Shown: positions 50,733 through 59,321 of the stretch, one piece after another
How the letters are laid out: every line of letters begins with the position of its first letter
Numbering within the stretch: the first letter of the stretch is position 1
Assembly: GCA_951812505.1 (NCBI GenBank)
Contig: CATOSI010000001.1
Location: forward strand, 682,001-746,000
From: an uncultured Dehalococcoidia bacterium
Lineage (GTDB): Bacteria; Chloroflexota; Dehalococcoidia; Lucifugimonadales; UBA1123
Direction: 5' to 3'
DNA length: 64,000 bases
Notes under the pieces: generated by a model
What the model was told of the DNA's origin: nothing
The model's database searches: none
Seen by the model: the letters and a program-made list of their open reading frames with translations, nothing else
Position numbers and translations under genes: made by a program

Positions 50733-52097
50733 TCAGTGGTCATTGAATAGTTCTGCCAAGATACCCTGACCTCGCCGAAGAGGAATGGCGGCATGAGCAT
50801 TGGCGCGGACGAGCGGTATGAATCCATCTCGATAGAGGTGCGTGTACAGGTCATCAACAATATCAAGGGCATCCCCTAACCTTGGGAAAGCCGAGGCATT
50901 GGAACTGTTTGGTTCCATACCAGATGAATTCACAATAGGAGTCATGATGACAGCGTGTTGGCCCGCGCTGTTCTTATACATGATCTTGCGGCCGTAGTAA
51001 ACGGCCTGACCGTAGGGTTTAGTCGAATTAGGGTTAGGGATAATGTGCTTGTATATGTACTCTGTGGTTGGCACAAGCGCAGTCTTGTTGGGCAATCGTT
51101 GGCGTTGACCAACAGAATCATCCCAATCTATCTCCTCCAAATGGTCTATAAATTCGCCGGTCTTTTCAAGTCCAATCAGCAGAAGGCCTAATCTGTCCTG
51201 TGATACGAGATCGTTGTGGATTCGAGCGACCTCGGTTTGGATATGCTCTTTGAGCCAAGCAGGCATTCCGAAGATCGCCAACGGCCCGTCTATGACGAAT
51301 GCGGTATCATCGAAGTAGCGCACGGGCAGGTTCTTGTGAAAATATCTCAGGATATTGGTCATCAGAAGATGTTCAGCCACCATACGAAATGCGGTGAACG
51401 CCTGTTCACTGCTACTGAAGTCGTGGAATCGCTCGTGCGTGCGAAGGCTGTCCGTAGAGTAGAGTTGTTCTTTCAGAGGGCATGGGCAGAAAGTGTCCTT
51501 TGTTTGCCTGGCAACTCTGGGAGTGTTGACCGAGCCCGGCGGTTCCATTTCACATTCGTCTATGGGACATTGAAATGTCTGCCCAGAACCAGTGACACTT
51601 GCAGTGATGGTGTGAAAGGTTTCCAGCAAAGATTCGTGGCTTTCATCGAGACGGAAATCCAATTCTTGGCGCACCGTGTGACGGTAAAATTTTTTGGGTG
51701 TGTCTTCATTGGGTTGCAGTCCTACCACATTTTGGCCCGGAAGCACGGCACTCATGGTTTCGACTTTTTCCAAGTCCCGTAGTTGGCCAGGGCTAGGTAT
51801 GCGGTCACGGTCGAATTTTGCGAGTTCGTCCACCTTGATTACGATTACGGCCGCGTTGAAGAGAGCTGCCTCCGCTCTTGGGAAGCCGTTCTGCACAGCC
51901 TTCGTTATCGTCGAGCCGTCCACCGCGATGATGCGTCTGATTGAATTTTGCCGACGCGCCAGTTTGATTGTGGGCGGCAGGCTATAGGTCATCTGGTCGC
52001 TGCGAACGCGGATGGAGCCTTTGAATGCCTGGACGCTGGGATTTTCTTCCAGACGCCAGAGCGAATCGCCGGTAGCGTGCTCGTTCAGGTACGGCAT
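50733..52097 (-). CDS. NurA-domain nuclease
   Basis: 454 residues. IIAVDGSTITKAV at 56-68 has the DGS motif that provides the first metal-binding Asp of NurA 5'-3' nucleases; AFVIDGPLAIFG at 266-277 carries the second, and HAAIPLRRGQGILAELF the conserved C-terminal block. Between them residues 177-206 hold four Cys (177, 182, 204, 206) that could bind zinc, an insert that archaeal NurA lacks to my knowledge. NurA normally forms a complex with the HerA ATPase, which here is encoded 11 bases upstream. As part of a methylase-associated cassette it is probably the restriction nuclease. Confidence 0.8.
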   Translation of the reverse strand: MPYLNEHATGDSLWRLEENPSVQAFKGSIRVRSDQMTYSLPPTIKLARRQNSIRRIIAVDGSTITKAVQNGFPRAEAALFNAAVIVIKVDELAKFDRDRIPSPGQLRDLEKVETMSAVLPGQNVVGLQPNEDTPKKFYRHTVRQELDFRLDESHESLLETFHTITASVTGSGQTFQCPIDECEMEPPGSVNTPRVARQTKDTFCPCPLKEQLYSTDSLRTHERFHDFSSSEQAFTAFRMVAEHLLMTNILRYFHKNLPVRYFDDTAFVIDGPLAIFGMPAWLKEHIQTEVARIHNDLVSQDRLGLLLIGLEKTGEFIDHLEEIDWDDSVGQRQRLPNKTALVPTTEYIYKHIIPNPNSTKPYGQAVYYGRKIMYKNSAGQHAVIMTPIVNSSGMEPNSSNASAFPRLGDALDIVDDLYTHLYRDGFIPLVRANAHAAIPLRRGQGILAELFNDH

Positions 52098-52108
52098 AGC
52101 TCTCTGCC

Positions 52109-54289
52109 TTATGAGACCGGCAACTGTTGTTGACTGGCGTGATGACCGTTGACCTGAGTATTGAAAGTAGGGGCGGGAGGAGCCTCGAATTTGTTCATCT
52201 GGACAGGGATTGTGAAGTAATTTGATCTGGTTCTCATCTTTATGAGTCCGACTTCTGACACATTGAGGATGCTATTGGCAAAATCTTTGAAGTCGTTAAA
52301 CTTGCCGAGTTGATTAGTTTCGTCCGTATTGTTCAAATGGGCGATGAACCAATTTTCGGTATTCTTCAGAATGTTGGTCTGGATAGAGGAAGGTTCTTGG
52401 GTGGAATAAACCATCCCTATATTGAACTTGGCCCCTTCTTTGGCAATGCGAGCCCAGATATTGGTATTATCGTCTTCGCTGGATTTTGGGAGCAAGGTAT
52501 GGGCTTCCTCCGCGTAGATGATGACGTGGGGCGGTTTCATGATTTCGCCCGTTGCCTCGTCTATCTCGGGAGTGACGAAAGTTTCCTGCTGGGCGTTGAA
52601 GAGGCGCTTGACGATTCGTTCGGCCGCTTGGCTGTTCAGGTCAGGGTCGCCCAGCAGCTGGTCAACGATTACCAATTTGCCTTCACGCACTTGCTGAACG
52701 ACTTTCTCAGCATAATCATCGGCCGACTTGGTATGATGCCAAACTGTAGCATTCCCAGCCAATGCGCGCCCACGAGTGTTTTCGTAGAATCGAAGTAAAC
52801 CTCTCAAATGTGGATCAGACCAGTTTCGACCTTGGTGCTTGGTGGCATAACTCCTGTCGAAATCCTTGAACTCTTGAGACTGGGTCCATTGGGCAAACGC
52901 TTTAACGAAATTGCCTGCAACATCCCACGTCGTTTTATTTTCATCAAGTGGCTTGGCGTATTGCATCACGTCAGACGACTCTTCCATCAAGCTCCTGATG
53001 TCCTTGCTAAACAATCCTTTAGTTTGAGGAGGCGTGGAAGGTTGATCAAACCCTGCTTCGACCAAGATACACCTGTAGATGAAAAGTCGTCGTCGGAAGC
53101 GAACGTATTCTCCACGAGCTTTGTTTCCGGTTACGCCGGCGGAATCAGCTATGTTTGAGTTGCGGAAATCTTGAATGTACCCTGCAGTCTCTTCAGCAAG
53201 AGTGTCGTCAATGATTTGCTTTCCTTGGTATAGGCCATGCAGCAATTGGTCTAATTCTTCGCTAGTGGCAGGTGGTGAGCTAGGTTCTTGATTACCGAAG
53301 AAGTTGAACTTGGTGATGTGTCTTTTCTCATCAAATGGGTGCTCATGCAATCCGTAGGTGTGAACTTGATCGGCATACTCTGGATTTTCATATTGTAGAT
53401 TTCGGATGCAACCCTGGTCCTGTGGGTTATCATTTGCATATTCCCCATTAGGGTCGAAGATAAGCTGACCCACAATCTCTCCGTTTGCTTCCGAACGAAG
53501 TCTGAATAAAGCGCTGGCGATGACTTTCGTCGTATTGGATTTGCCACTGCGGGTCATTCCAAACAGAGCGGTTCGTTGCGCTATGAAATCTCTTGCTTGG
53601 ATGGAGACAGGAACTGATTCAGGGGTAACATATTCCTTGACGGCTGCCGAATATCGGAGTCTGCCAACCTCTTCTGAGATGAATGATTCTTCACTATCGC
53701 GGCGATGATTTGCGATATTCTCGAGCGCGTTGCCGATTGGCTTGTAGATTTTCATACCCTGACCGGCGTTGAAGTTTGCTATGTCGCTACCGAAATGGAC
53801 TGTCCATTCATCCTCCGGGCTGGCTTGGCAAAGGCGGAATGTTCCTAAAGTCCTGCATCTGATCCCTGAGTAACGAAGCATGTTGAGAGTAAACTGATCG
53901 GTTTGCCTGGATTCGTCGTAGCTATATTCGGTGTCATTAGAACGCTGTACTGCCTCGAAGCGTATTTTATCCAAGTCTGTATCGGTGGACAGTTTGACGC
54001 TTTGTGCTACTCTGATAAGTAAGAGCGAGTAGTCTTCTGGCAAGACATCGTTGGTCAAGTCTGCCGGAGTTATGCGAGTGGCAATCAGAAGGCAACCGTG
54101 AGGCAATCCGTTGGTCCGATTCCTGTGAGTATCGTGAACAAGAATGTCTGCATGGTCATAGTCCAAAGCAATTAGATCGCCAACGTACTGATCCGGGTGG
54201 ACCATACTGAGAAGCCGTTGCAGTGCGCTACGCTTTGCATCCTCGGCGATGTCTTTACCTAAATCAGCCAGAAACGTCTTGCTGGCCAT
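52109..54289 (-). CDS. herA: HerA-type hexameric DNA translocase ATPase
   Basis: 726 residues from the ATG at 54289, chosen for the strong AAAGGAGGCTCGA upstream; an in-frame start 16 codons earlier lacks a site. N-terminal residues 30-230 form the HAS-barrel region. Walker A is GMTRSGKSN at 244-252, Walker B HVIIYAEEAHTLLPKS at about 600, and MVYSTQEPSSIQ carries the later sensor. Long insert of about 200 residues (FDEKRHITKFNFFGNQEPSS onward) between A and B. It pumps DNA for NurA. In bacteria HerA often appears in defence genes; here it leads the operon HerA-NurA-methyltransferase. Lower GC than neighbours suggests transfer. Confidence 0.85.
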   Translation of the reverse strand: MASKTFLADLGKDIAEDAKRSALQRLLSMVHPDQYVGDLIALDYDHADILVHDTHRNRTNGLPHGCLLIATRITPADLTNDVLPEDYSLLLIRVAQSVKLSTDTDLDKIRFEAVQRSNDTEYSYDESRQTDQFTLNMLRYSGIRCRTLGTFRLCQASPEDEWTVHFGSDIANFNAGQGMKIYKPIGNALENIANHRRDSEESFISEEVGRLRYSAAVKEYVTPESVPVSIQARDFIAQRTALFGMTRSGKSNTTKVIASALFRLRSEANGEIVGQLIFDPNGEYANDNPQDQGCIRNLQYENPEYADQVHTYGLHEHPFDEKRHITKFNFFGNQEPSSPPATSEELDQLLHGLYQGKQIIDDTLAEETAGYIQDFRNSNIADSAGVTGNKARGEYVRFRRRLFIYRCILVEAGFDQPSTPPQTKGLFSKDIRSLMEESSDVMQYAKPLDENKTTWDVAGNFVKAFAQWTQSQEFKDFDRSYATKHQGRNWSDPHLRGLLRFYENTRGRALAGNATVWHHTKSADDYAEKVVQQVREGKLVIVDQLLGDPDLNSQAAERIVKRLFNAQQETFVTPEIDEATGEIMKPPHVIIYAEEAHTLLPKSSEDDNTNIWARIAKEGAKFNIGMVYSTQEPSSIQTNILKNTENWFIAHLNNTDETNQLGKFNDFKDFANSILNVSEVGLIKMRTRSNYFTIPVQMNKFEAPPAPTFNTQVNGHHASQQQLPVS

Positions 54290-54433
54290 TCGAGCCTCCT
54301 TTGATACGATTGTGCAGGCAGAATGAGTTTTGCACAACTATTCTATCACTTTTGTCGCTTAGCTCCACTTTGGAATCTGGAGATGCCAAAACAGCCCCAC
54401 CTAAAGCGTTCCGCGCCTTCCCCAGTCTCTCCC

Positions 54434-54683
54434 AGCTCTACACATCCATGCCCCGAATACGCTATAATACGAACATACAAACTAATCAAGGAGTGTGGCC
54501 TGACGATGACCCCGAACCTCGACATACATAAAGCCCCAATTATGCTGAGCCGATTTTGGAGGGCCGAAAAAATTCTATGTAGCTAAACTCAGGTCTTCTC
54601 TGGTGGATCTCAGGTGTTCTAATCACCTGTTGCTCACCAGTCAAGCCACCTGTTTCCACCTGTCGCTTTATAAACTGAAGTAT
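54434..54683 (+). repeat. Structured intergenic element, copy B (promoter plus phased inverted repeats)
   Basis: Homologous to 12854-13077. It has a promoter-like start (TACACA, 18 bases, TATAAT at 54463-54468), the shared ATACATAAA block near 54523, three units in one orientation (CAGGT at 54590, CTGGTG at 54600, CAGGTG at 54611), then four inverted units (CACCTG at 54624, CACCAG at 54635, CACCTG at 54647 and 54657), and a TTATAAA block leading to TATATGA. Spacing is 10-12 bases. An AAGGAG-preceded 26-codon frame (54506-54586) occurs inside but has no counterpart in copy A. The rest of 54290-54776 holds no recognised gene. Confidence 0.65.
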
Positions 54684-54776
54684 ATGACCAGCCGAATCCA
54701 TCCCCTGAACATCTTCAGCGCCGACCTAGAAAAGAATCTGGCCCGCTGTTGTATCAATCCACCCCGACAGGCTAAT

Positions 54777-55184
54777 ATGACCCAACCCACGAACACAGGA
54801 TTTAGTGGTATGACGCCACGAAACGTTAGAATCACGGCGGGTGGCGTGGAAGTGACCGCCGAACTGAATGACACTCAGACCGCGGACCTCGTGTGGGACG
54901 CTCTGCCTGTTTCGGCTTCGGGTAGTACATGGGGAGACGAGATATACTTCCGCACTCCGGTAATCGCTGGCGAACAGGACGCCGTTCCCACCGTGGATAT
55001 GGGAGCGGTCGCGTACTGGCCTCCGGGACAGGCGATTTGCCTGTTCTTCGGCCCTACGCCAATGAGCGTGGGAGACGAGATTCGGCCCGCCAGTCCGGTA
55101 AACGTGTTCGGCAGTATCCTTGGCGATCCGACTGTGCTCAAGTCCGTTTCGTCAGGGTCCGAAGTCAGGGTGGAAAGGGCTTAA
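54777..55184 (+). CDS. Cyclophilin-like fold protein
   Basis: About 135 residues from ATG 54777; in-frame starts at 54684 (directly at the end of element B) and 54810 are alternatives. VRITAGGVEVTAELNDTQTA, then AYWPPGQAICLFFGPTPMS and NVFGSILGD match the small bacterial cyclophilin-like (DUF369-type) family, which shares the fold of prolyl isomerases but not always the activity. It is followed after 24 bases by tenA, likely in one transcript. Such proteins are frequent near amidohydrolase and CoA-transferase genes of Chloroflexota, function unknown. Confidence 0.72.
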   Translation: MTQPTNTGFSGMTPRNVRITAGGVEVTAELNDTQTADLVWDALPVSASGSTWGDEIYFRTPVIAGEQDAVPTVDMGAVAYWPPGQAICLFFGPTPMSVGDEIRPASPVNVFGSILGDPTVLKSVSSGSEVRVERA

Positions 55185-55208
55185 GTCCATCTGAAAGGAA
55201 GCGCGGGC

Positions 55209-55877
55209 ATGGGATTTTCTGATGAACTTAGACAGCGGGGAGCCTCGACGTGGGACAAGGAGAAGGCTCATCCTTTCGTAACCGGAATTGGAGATGGCAC
55301 GCTTGACCTGGACAAATTCCGCTATTACATGCGGCAGGACTACGTGTTTCTCATCGAGTTCTGCCGCGCGATTTCTCTCGCGGTCGCCAAGGCGCGCACT
55401 CTGGACGATATGGGCTGGTTCGCCCGCATGATTCACGAGACGCTGAACATGGAGATGGCCCTCCACGTGAGTTTCTGCGCCGACTTCGACATCAGCGAGG
55501 AGGAATTGCTGGCGACGAAGCCCTCCCCCACGACCTGGGCCTATACCCGACACATGATCAACACGGCTCACCAGGGGACGGTCGGTGAGACAGCTACCGT
55601 GATTTTACCCTGTTCATGGGGCTACTCAGAGATTGGCCGGATGCTCTACGCGCGCGGCACACCGAAGGACCAGCCTCTATACACAAGATGGATCGAGACT
55701 TACAACTCCCAGGAATTCGCCGACATCGCCGACTGGCTGCGCAGCTTCGTTGACAAGCACGCCGAAACCGCCGGCACATCGGAGCTAAAGGCGATGGAAC
55801 GGGCGTTTATGATCAGCAGCCAATATGAGTACATGTTCTGGGATGCCGCCTGGAGGATGGAGGACTGGCCGGTGTAG
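55209..55877 (+). CDS. TenA-family thiaminase II-like protein
   Basis: 222 residues, all helical. FVTGIGDGTLDLDKFRYYMR plus QDYVFLIEFCRAI is the typical N-terminus; the catalytic Cys lies in VILPCSWGYSEIG near residue 137, with the supporting Glu and Tyr of SSQYEYMFWDAAW near 208. TenA hydrolyses thiamine breakdown products to recover the pyrimidine, or related aminomethyl compounds. Other thiamine genes are absent here. ATG at 55209 follows GAAAGGAAGCGCGGGC. Confidence 0.87.
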   Translation: MGFSDELRQRGASTWDKEKAHPFVTGIGDGTLDLDKFRYYMRQDYVFLIEFCRAISLAVAKARTLDDMGWFARMIHETLNMEMALHVSFCADFDISEEELLATKPSPTTWAYTRHMINTAHQGTVGETATVILPCSWGYSEIGRMLYARGTPKDQPLYTRWIETYNSQEFADIADWLRSFVDKHAETAGTSELKAMERAFMISSQYEYMFWDAAWRMEDWPV

Positions 55878-55911
55878 TTCAGTCTTCTATCTAGGCTGTG
55901 TTAGCATTTTT

Positions 55912-55939
55912 CGTCATTCCCGCGAAGGCGGGAATCCAG
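55912..55939. repeat. Palindromic intergenic repeat, copy 2
   Basis: Identical over 28 bases to 11669-11696, with stem ATTCCCGC / GCGGGAAT around GAAG. It lies 35 bases after the tenA stop, where it could act as a transcript end. The reverse-strand reading across it is not a gene. Nothing else was recognised in 55878-56085. Confidence 0.8.
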
Positions 55940-56085
55940 AAGCGTGCGGTGTAGTTGATGATACTATCGCTACAATGGTTTGTAGGGCTGAAATATAGAA
56001 TGTCAAAAGAATCTAATCTCATTAGTGGACACTCAGAAAGAGCGTCCACGCAACTCGGCCCACGACAACCTTTCAGGGAGCGCAT

Positions 56086-57573
56086 TTGAACTTAGCCAGG
56101 GGAGAGAACTACAAACTCTGGGTGTTCGCGGCGCTGGCTATCGGACTGTTCGCTTCGGTAGCCGATCACGGAAGCGTCGGCGTCGCTCTCCCGACGATAG
56201 CCGAGCATTTCAATACCGACCTTCCCACGAGCCAATGGGTGGTAATAGGATACGCCCTCACGATAAGCGCGTTCCTCCTGCCCATGGGCAGGCTCGCGGA
56301 TATCGTCGGCAGGAAGAAAATATACCTGCTTGGCACCGTGATTCTCATTACCATGGGAATTGCGGCGGGTTTCGCCCCGAATATCGGCGCATTGATAGGC
56401 GCAAAGCTGGCGCAGGGAATCGGGTCGGCGATGACACAGGGCACATCTATGGCAATGCTCATCGCCAGCTTCCCGAATCAGGAGCGCGGGAAGGCTCTCG
56501 GACTCCAGATGAGCGTGGTCGGCACGGGCAACGTCGCGGGCCCGGCGGTCGGCGGGTTCCTGGTTGGCCAACTGGGCTGGGAGTGGGTCTTTTTCGCCAC
56601 ATCCATCATGGCAACCGCCGGCTTCTTTTCTGCGTATTTCCTTATCGACTCCCGGCAGGCGGATAAGGGGTCGGCAATCGGACAGAAATTCGATTGGCCG
56701 GGTGCCGCGCTTTCCACCGCGACTCTGCTGACATTTCTGCAAGCCCTGACATGGGCCTCAGTTCTCGGATTCGACAATCCAGCTATTATTCTGTCCTTCG
56801 CGTTATTCGCGGGGCTATTGGCGGCATTCATTCTATGGGAACTCAGAACACCGAACCCAATGATGGATGTGCGGCTGTTCAAGAGAAGGCTGTTCTCGCT
56901 CGGAGTTGCGGCCAATTACATAGGGTTCGTCGGGATGACGTCGGTTCGTTTCCTGATGCCCTTTTACTTGCAGGCGGTACTGGGACTTACCCCCAGCCAG
57001 GTCGGACTGACCGTCGTACCCGGCGCTGTCTGCATGATAATCATGGGACCGCTTTCCGGTCGTCTTTCCGACAGATTCGGATGGCGATGGTTCACGATAG
57101 GGGGCCTGCTGACAGCGGTATGCGGCCTTTTCACCCTCGCCACCCTTCGTCCGGATTCTCACTTTGCGGTGGCGGTGGCGGGCATGATATTGCAGAGTGC
57201 CGGCATGGGTACTTTCTACGCGCCGAATAACAGCTCGATCCTGAGCGCGGTGGAACCGAACAAGTATGGCGTAATTTCAGGATTTCTCAATCTCGTGAGA
57301 AACGCCGGAAATCTTTCCGGTATCGCAATCGCCACAGTCATGGTTACAACGACCATGGCCGTATTGGGGCATGAACCAACTCTGGCATCAGTGTCGTCAG
57401 GGGGAGGGGAGTCCCTGCTCGCAGCGTTCACGTCCGGTCTGCGGGTAACATACCTTGGCATGGCTGCCATTGTCCTGGCCGGGGTGGCGGCTTCTACATT
57501 CAGAGGAAGGCCCATTCAGTTTCCCGAAGTCGTCGAAGAGACCAGTCAGCCCGCCAGACAAGGCGCGGACTAA
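56086..57573 (+). CDS. MFS transporter, DHA2 family (14 helices)
   Basis: 495 residues, TTG start at 56086 after CAGGGAGCGCA. LWVFAALAIGLFASVADHGS opens helix 1; LPMGRLADIVGRKKIYLLG is the loop 2-3 MFS signature and GTGNVAGPAVGGFLVGQLGW motif C of drug:H+ antiporters, typical of EmrB/QacA-like exporters. About fourteen hydrophobic segments. Export of hydrophobic compounds or metabolites is likely; the substrate is unknown. Confidence 0.87.
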   Translation: MNLARGENYKLWVFAALAIGLFASVADHGSVGVALPTIAEHFNTDLPTSQWVVIGYALTISAFLLPMGRLADIVGRKKIYLLGTVILITMGIAAGFAPNIGALIGAKLAQGIGSAMTQGTSMAMLIASFPNQERGKALGLQMSVVGTGNVAGPAVGGFLVGQLGWEWVFFATSIMATAGFFSAYFLIDSRQADKGSAIGQKFDWPGAALSTATLLTFLQALTWASVLGFDNPAIILSFALFAGLLAAFILWELRTPNPMMDVRLFKRRLFSLGVAANYIGFVGMTSVRFLMPFYLQAVLGLTPSQVGLTVVPGAVCMIIMGPLSGRLSDRFGWRWFTIGGLLTAVCGLFTLATLRPDSHFAVAVAGMILQSAGMGTFYAPNNSSILSAVEPNKYGVISGFLNLVRNAGNLSGIAIATVMVTTTMAVLGHEPTLASVSSGGGESLLAAFTSGLRVTYLGMAAIVLAGVAASTFRGRPIQFPEVVEETSQPARQGAD

Positions 57574-57665
57574 CTTCGCTATACCTGAATGCCGGTGGCC
57601 TTTTACGCGCTGGAAGTTCAATCCAGCGTAGGGCGCTAAGCGGCATGTTCGAAGCAATGCTGTGC

Positions 57666-57671
57666 TAGAAT
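57666..57671 (+). promoter_or_regulatory. -10 box placing transcription start at the MFS start codon
   Basis: TAGAAT ends seven bases before the ATG at 57678, so the expected start point coincides with the A of the start codon. No clear -35 hexamer was seen 17-18 bases upstream. Confidence 0.4.
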
Positions 57672-57677
57672 CCATAC

Positions 57678-58916
57678 ATGGCATCACGATTCGCGGCAGC
57701 GGTAATGGACTTCCAAGCTGTTAGCGCACTTAAGCATCGCAACTTCCGACTCTACTGGATTTCCGGCATAGGTCAGGCTGCAGCTCTGGGGATGCAGTTT
57801 CTCATTTTAGGCTGGCTGGTGCTGGAGTTAACGGATTCGCCCGCCCAGCTTGGACTGGTAGTTGCGATATACGGGGTACCGAACCTGGCAATGCTCATGT
57901 TCGGCGGTATCTTTGCAGACAGGCTCGACCGACGTTGGATGCTGTTCTACAGCCGGGCTATAGTGGCGGCGTTGATACTCGTGGCCGCGACGCTGACGGT
58001 CTATGAGCTGATTTCCATCTGGTACATTTACGCAATTTCGTTCACATTGGGGACGATCCAGGGGCTCAACATGCCGACCCAGATGGCAATTGTGCCCGAC
58101 CTCGTTGAAGAAGACGACATTCTAAATGCAACGGCGCTTAACATGGCGGTTTTCAATACCGGGCGTATTATGGCGCCGTCGCTGGCAGGGTGGATCATCC
58201 AGTACATTGGGATAGGACAGGCACTGTATCTCAACGCGGCTTGCTACGTGATTAGCTGTGTGTTTCTACTGTTAATCAATGGTGTGAAGTCGAGTGAGAC
58301 ACAGGGTAACGCGAGTATTGCCAGGGACTTCTGGGATGGGATTCGATTTGTAGCATCTACGCCTATTGCATACACGATGGTTGGATTGAGTTTTGCATTT
58401 GGGTTCTTCGGGGCGGCCTACGTGCAGGTACTTCCGGCCTTCGGCAAGGAGGCTTTGCGTCTTAACGCCGACGGCGCTGGATTCCTTCTGACCGTTGCTG
58501 GTATCGGCTCTCTTGCCGGGAACGTATTCCTGGCGTCGCTGGGGAACGCAAAGCATAAGAACTGGCTTCTATTAGGAATGATCATCCTCTTTGGAATCGC
58601 CCTGCTGCTGTTCGCGCTCTCGCCAATGTACTTACTGTCGCTTGTCCTCCTGTTCTTCACGGGGGTGGGCTTCACCGGGTTCATTTCCATGGGTACGACC
58701 GTCCTGCAATTGAGCACGCCTTCGGAACTTCGCGGACGCATGATGAGCCTGTGGCTGATCGGGGCGGCAATGCACTACATCGGCGCGCTGCCGCTCGGCG
58801 CGGTGGGCGAACACTATGGCTGGCCGATGTCTCTGGGAGGTGGGGCGCTGATAATGCTGGCGTTCGTGCTGTGGCTGGGGATTCTCAGTCCCACGCTGCG
58901 ACGGCTGAAGGTCTAG
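57678..58916 (+). CDS. MFS transporter, MFS_3/EntS-like
   Basis: 412 residues with twelve hydrophobic helices. The FRLYWISGIGQAAALGMQFL start and GGIFADRLDRRWMLFYSRAI loop are typical of the MFS_3 (enterobactin-exporter-like) group, as is GFTGFISMGTTVLQLSTPSE near the end. Start ATG at 57678 lies only seven bases after a TAGAAT box (57666-57671), which implies a leaderless mRNA. The diacylglycerol kinase gene follows after two bases. Confidence 0.86.
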   Translation: MASRFAAAVMDFQAVSALKHRNFRLYWISGIGQAAALGMQFLILGWLVLELTDSPAQLGLVVAIYGVPNLAMLMFGGIFADRLDRRWMLFYSRAIVAALILVAATLTVYELISIWYIYAISFTLGTIQGLNMPTQMAIVPDLVEEDDILNATALNMAVFNTGRIMAPSLAGWIIQYIGIGQALYLNAACYVISCVFLLLINGVKSSETQGNASIARDFWDGIRFVASTPIAYTMVGLSFAFGFFGAAYVQVLPAFGKEALRLNADGAGFLLTVAGIGSLAGNVFLASLGNAKHKNWLLLGMIILFGIALLLFALSPMYLLSLVLLFFTGVGFTGFISMGTTVLQLSTPSELRGRMMSLWLIGAAMHYIGALPLGAVGEHYGWPMSLGGGALIMLAFVLWLGILSPTLRRLKV

Positions 58917-58918
58917 TA

Positions 58919-59266
58919 ATGCTCGACATCCGGCGCCTGTTCCGGGCCACCATGTATTCGTTTACTGGAATCCGTGATGCCCTCGCGGGAGAGGCTGCAT
59001 TCCGGTTGGAAGTCTTGTTGCTGTTTTTCCTGGTTCCCGCCGCGGTATGGCTTGGCGAGGACCACGTCGAACGCGCCCTCATGATCGGGACGCTGCTTAT
59101 CGTTCTGATCGTCGAATTAGTTAATTCGGCGGTTGAAACCGCGGTTGATCGGATCGGTGTCGGATCGAATGACTTGTCGCGAAGGGCAAAAGACCTCGGC
59201 TCTGCCGCGGTGTTCGTGTCCCTGATCTTGGTCGTGGTCGTGTGGGTATTGATGCTGTTCAGCTAA
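58919..59266 (+). CDS. dgkA: Diacylglycerol kinase / undecaprenol kinase family
   Basis: 115 residues from the ATG at 58919, after GAAGGTCTAGTA; the longer frame reading back to 58751 lies inside the transporter gene. Three membrane helices. IVELVNSAVETAVDRIGVGS holds the conserved catalytic Glu, Asn and Asp of small membrane-bound lipid kinases. In Gram-positive-like lineages the natural substrate is often undecaprenol, recycling the cell-wall lipid carrier; diacylglycerol is the alternative. Confidence 0.92.
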   Translation: MLDIRRLFRATMYSFTGIRDALAGEAAFRLEVLLLFFLVPAAVWLGEDHVERALMIGTLLIVLIVELVNSAVETAVDRIGVGSNDLSRRAKDLGSAAVFVSLILVVVVWVLMLFS

Positions 59267-59321
59267 TTACGACCCATGTACGCAGACATGCTGTTGACAG
59301 GTCGCAGGGCTGTAAGTAGTC

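Noticed and set aside
55891..56085. Minus-strand ORF with IPAFAGMT
   Set aside because: This is the usual spurious translation of the palindromic intergenic repeat at 55912-55939.
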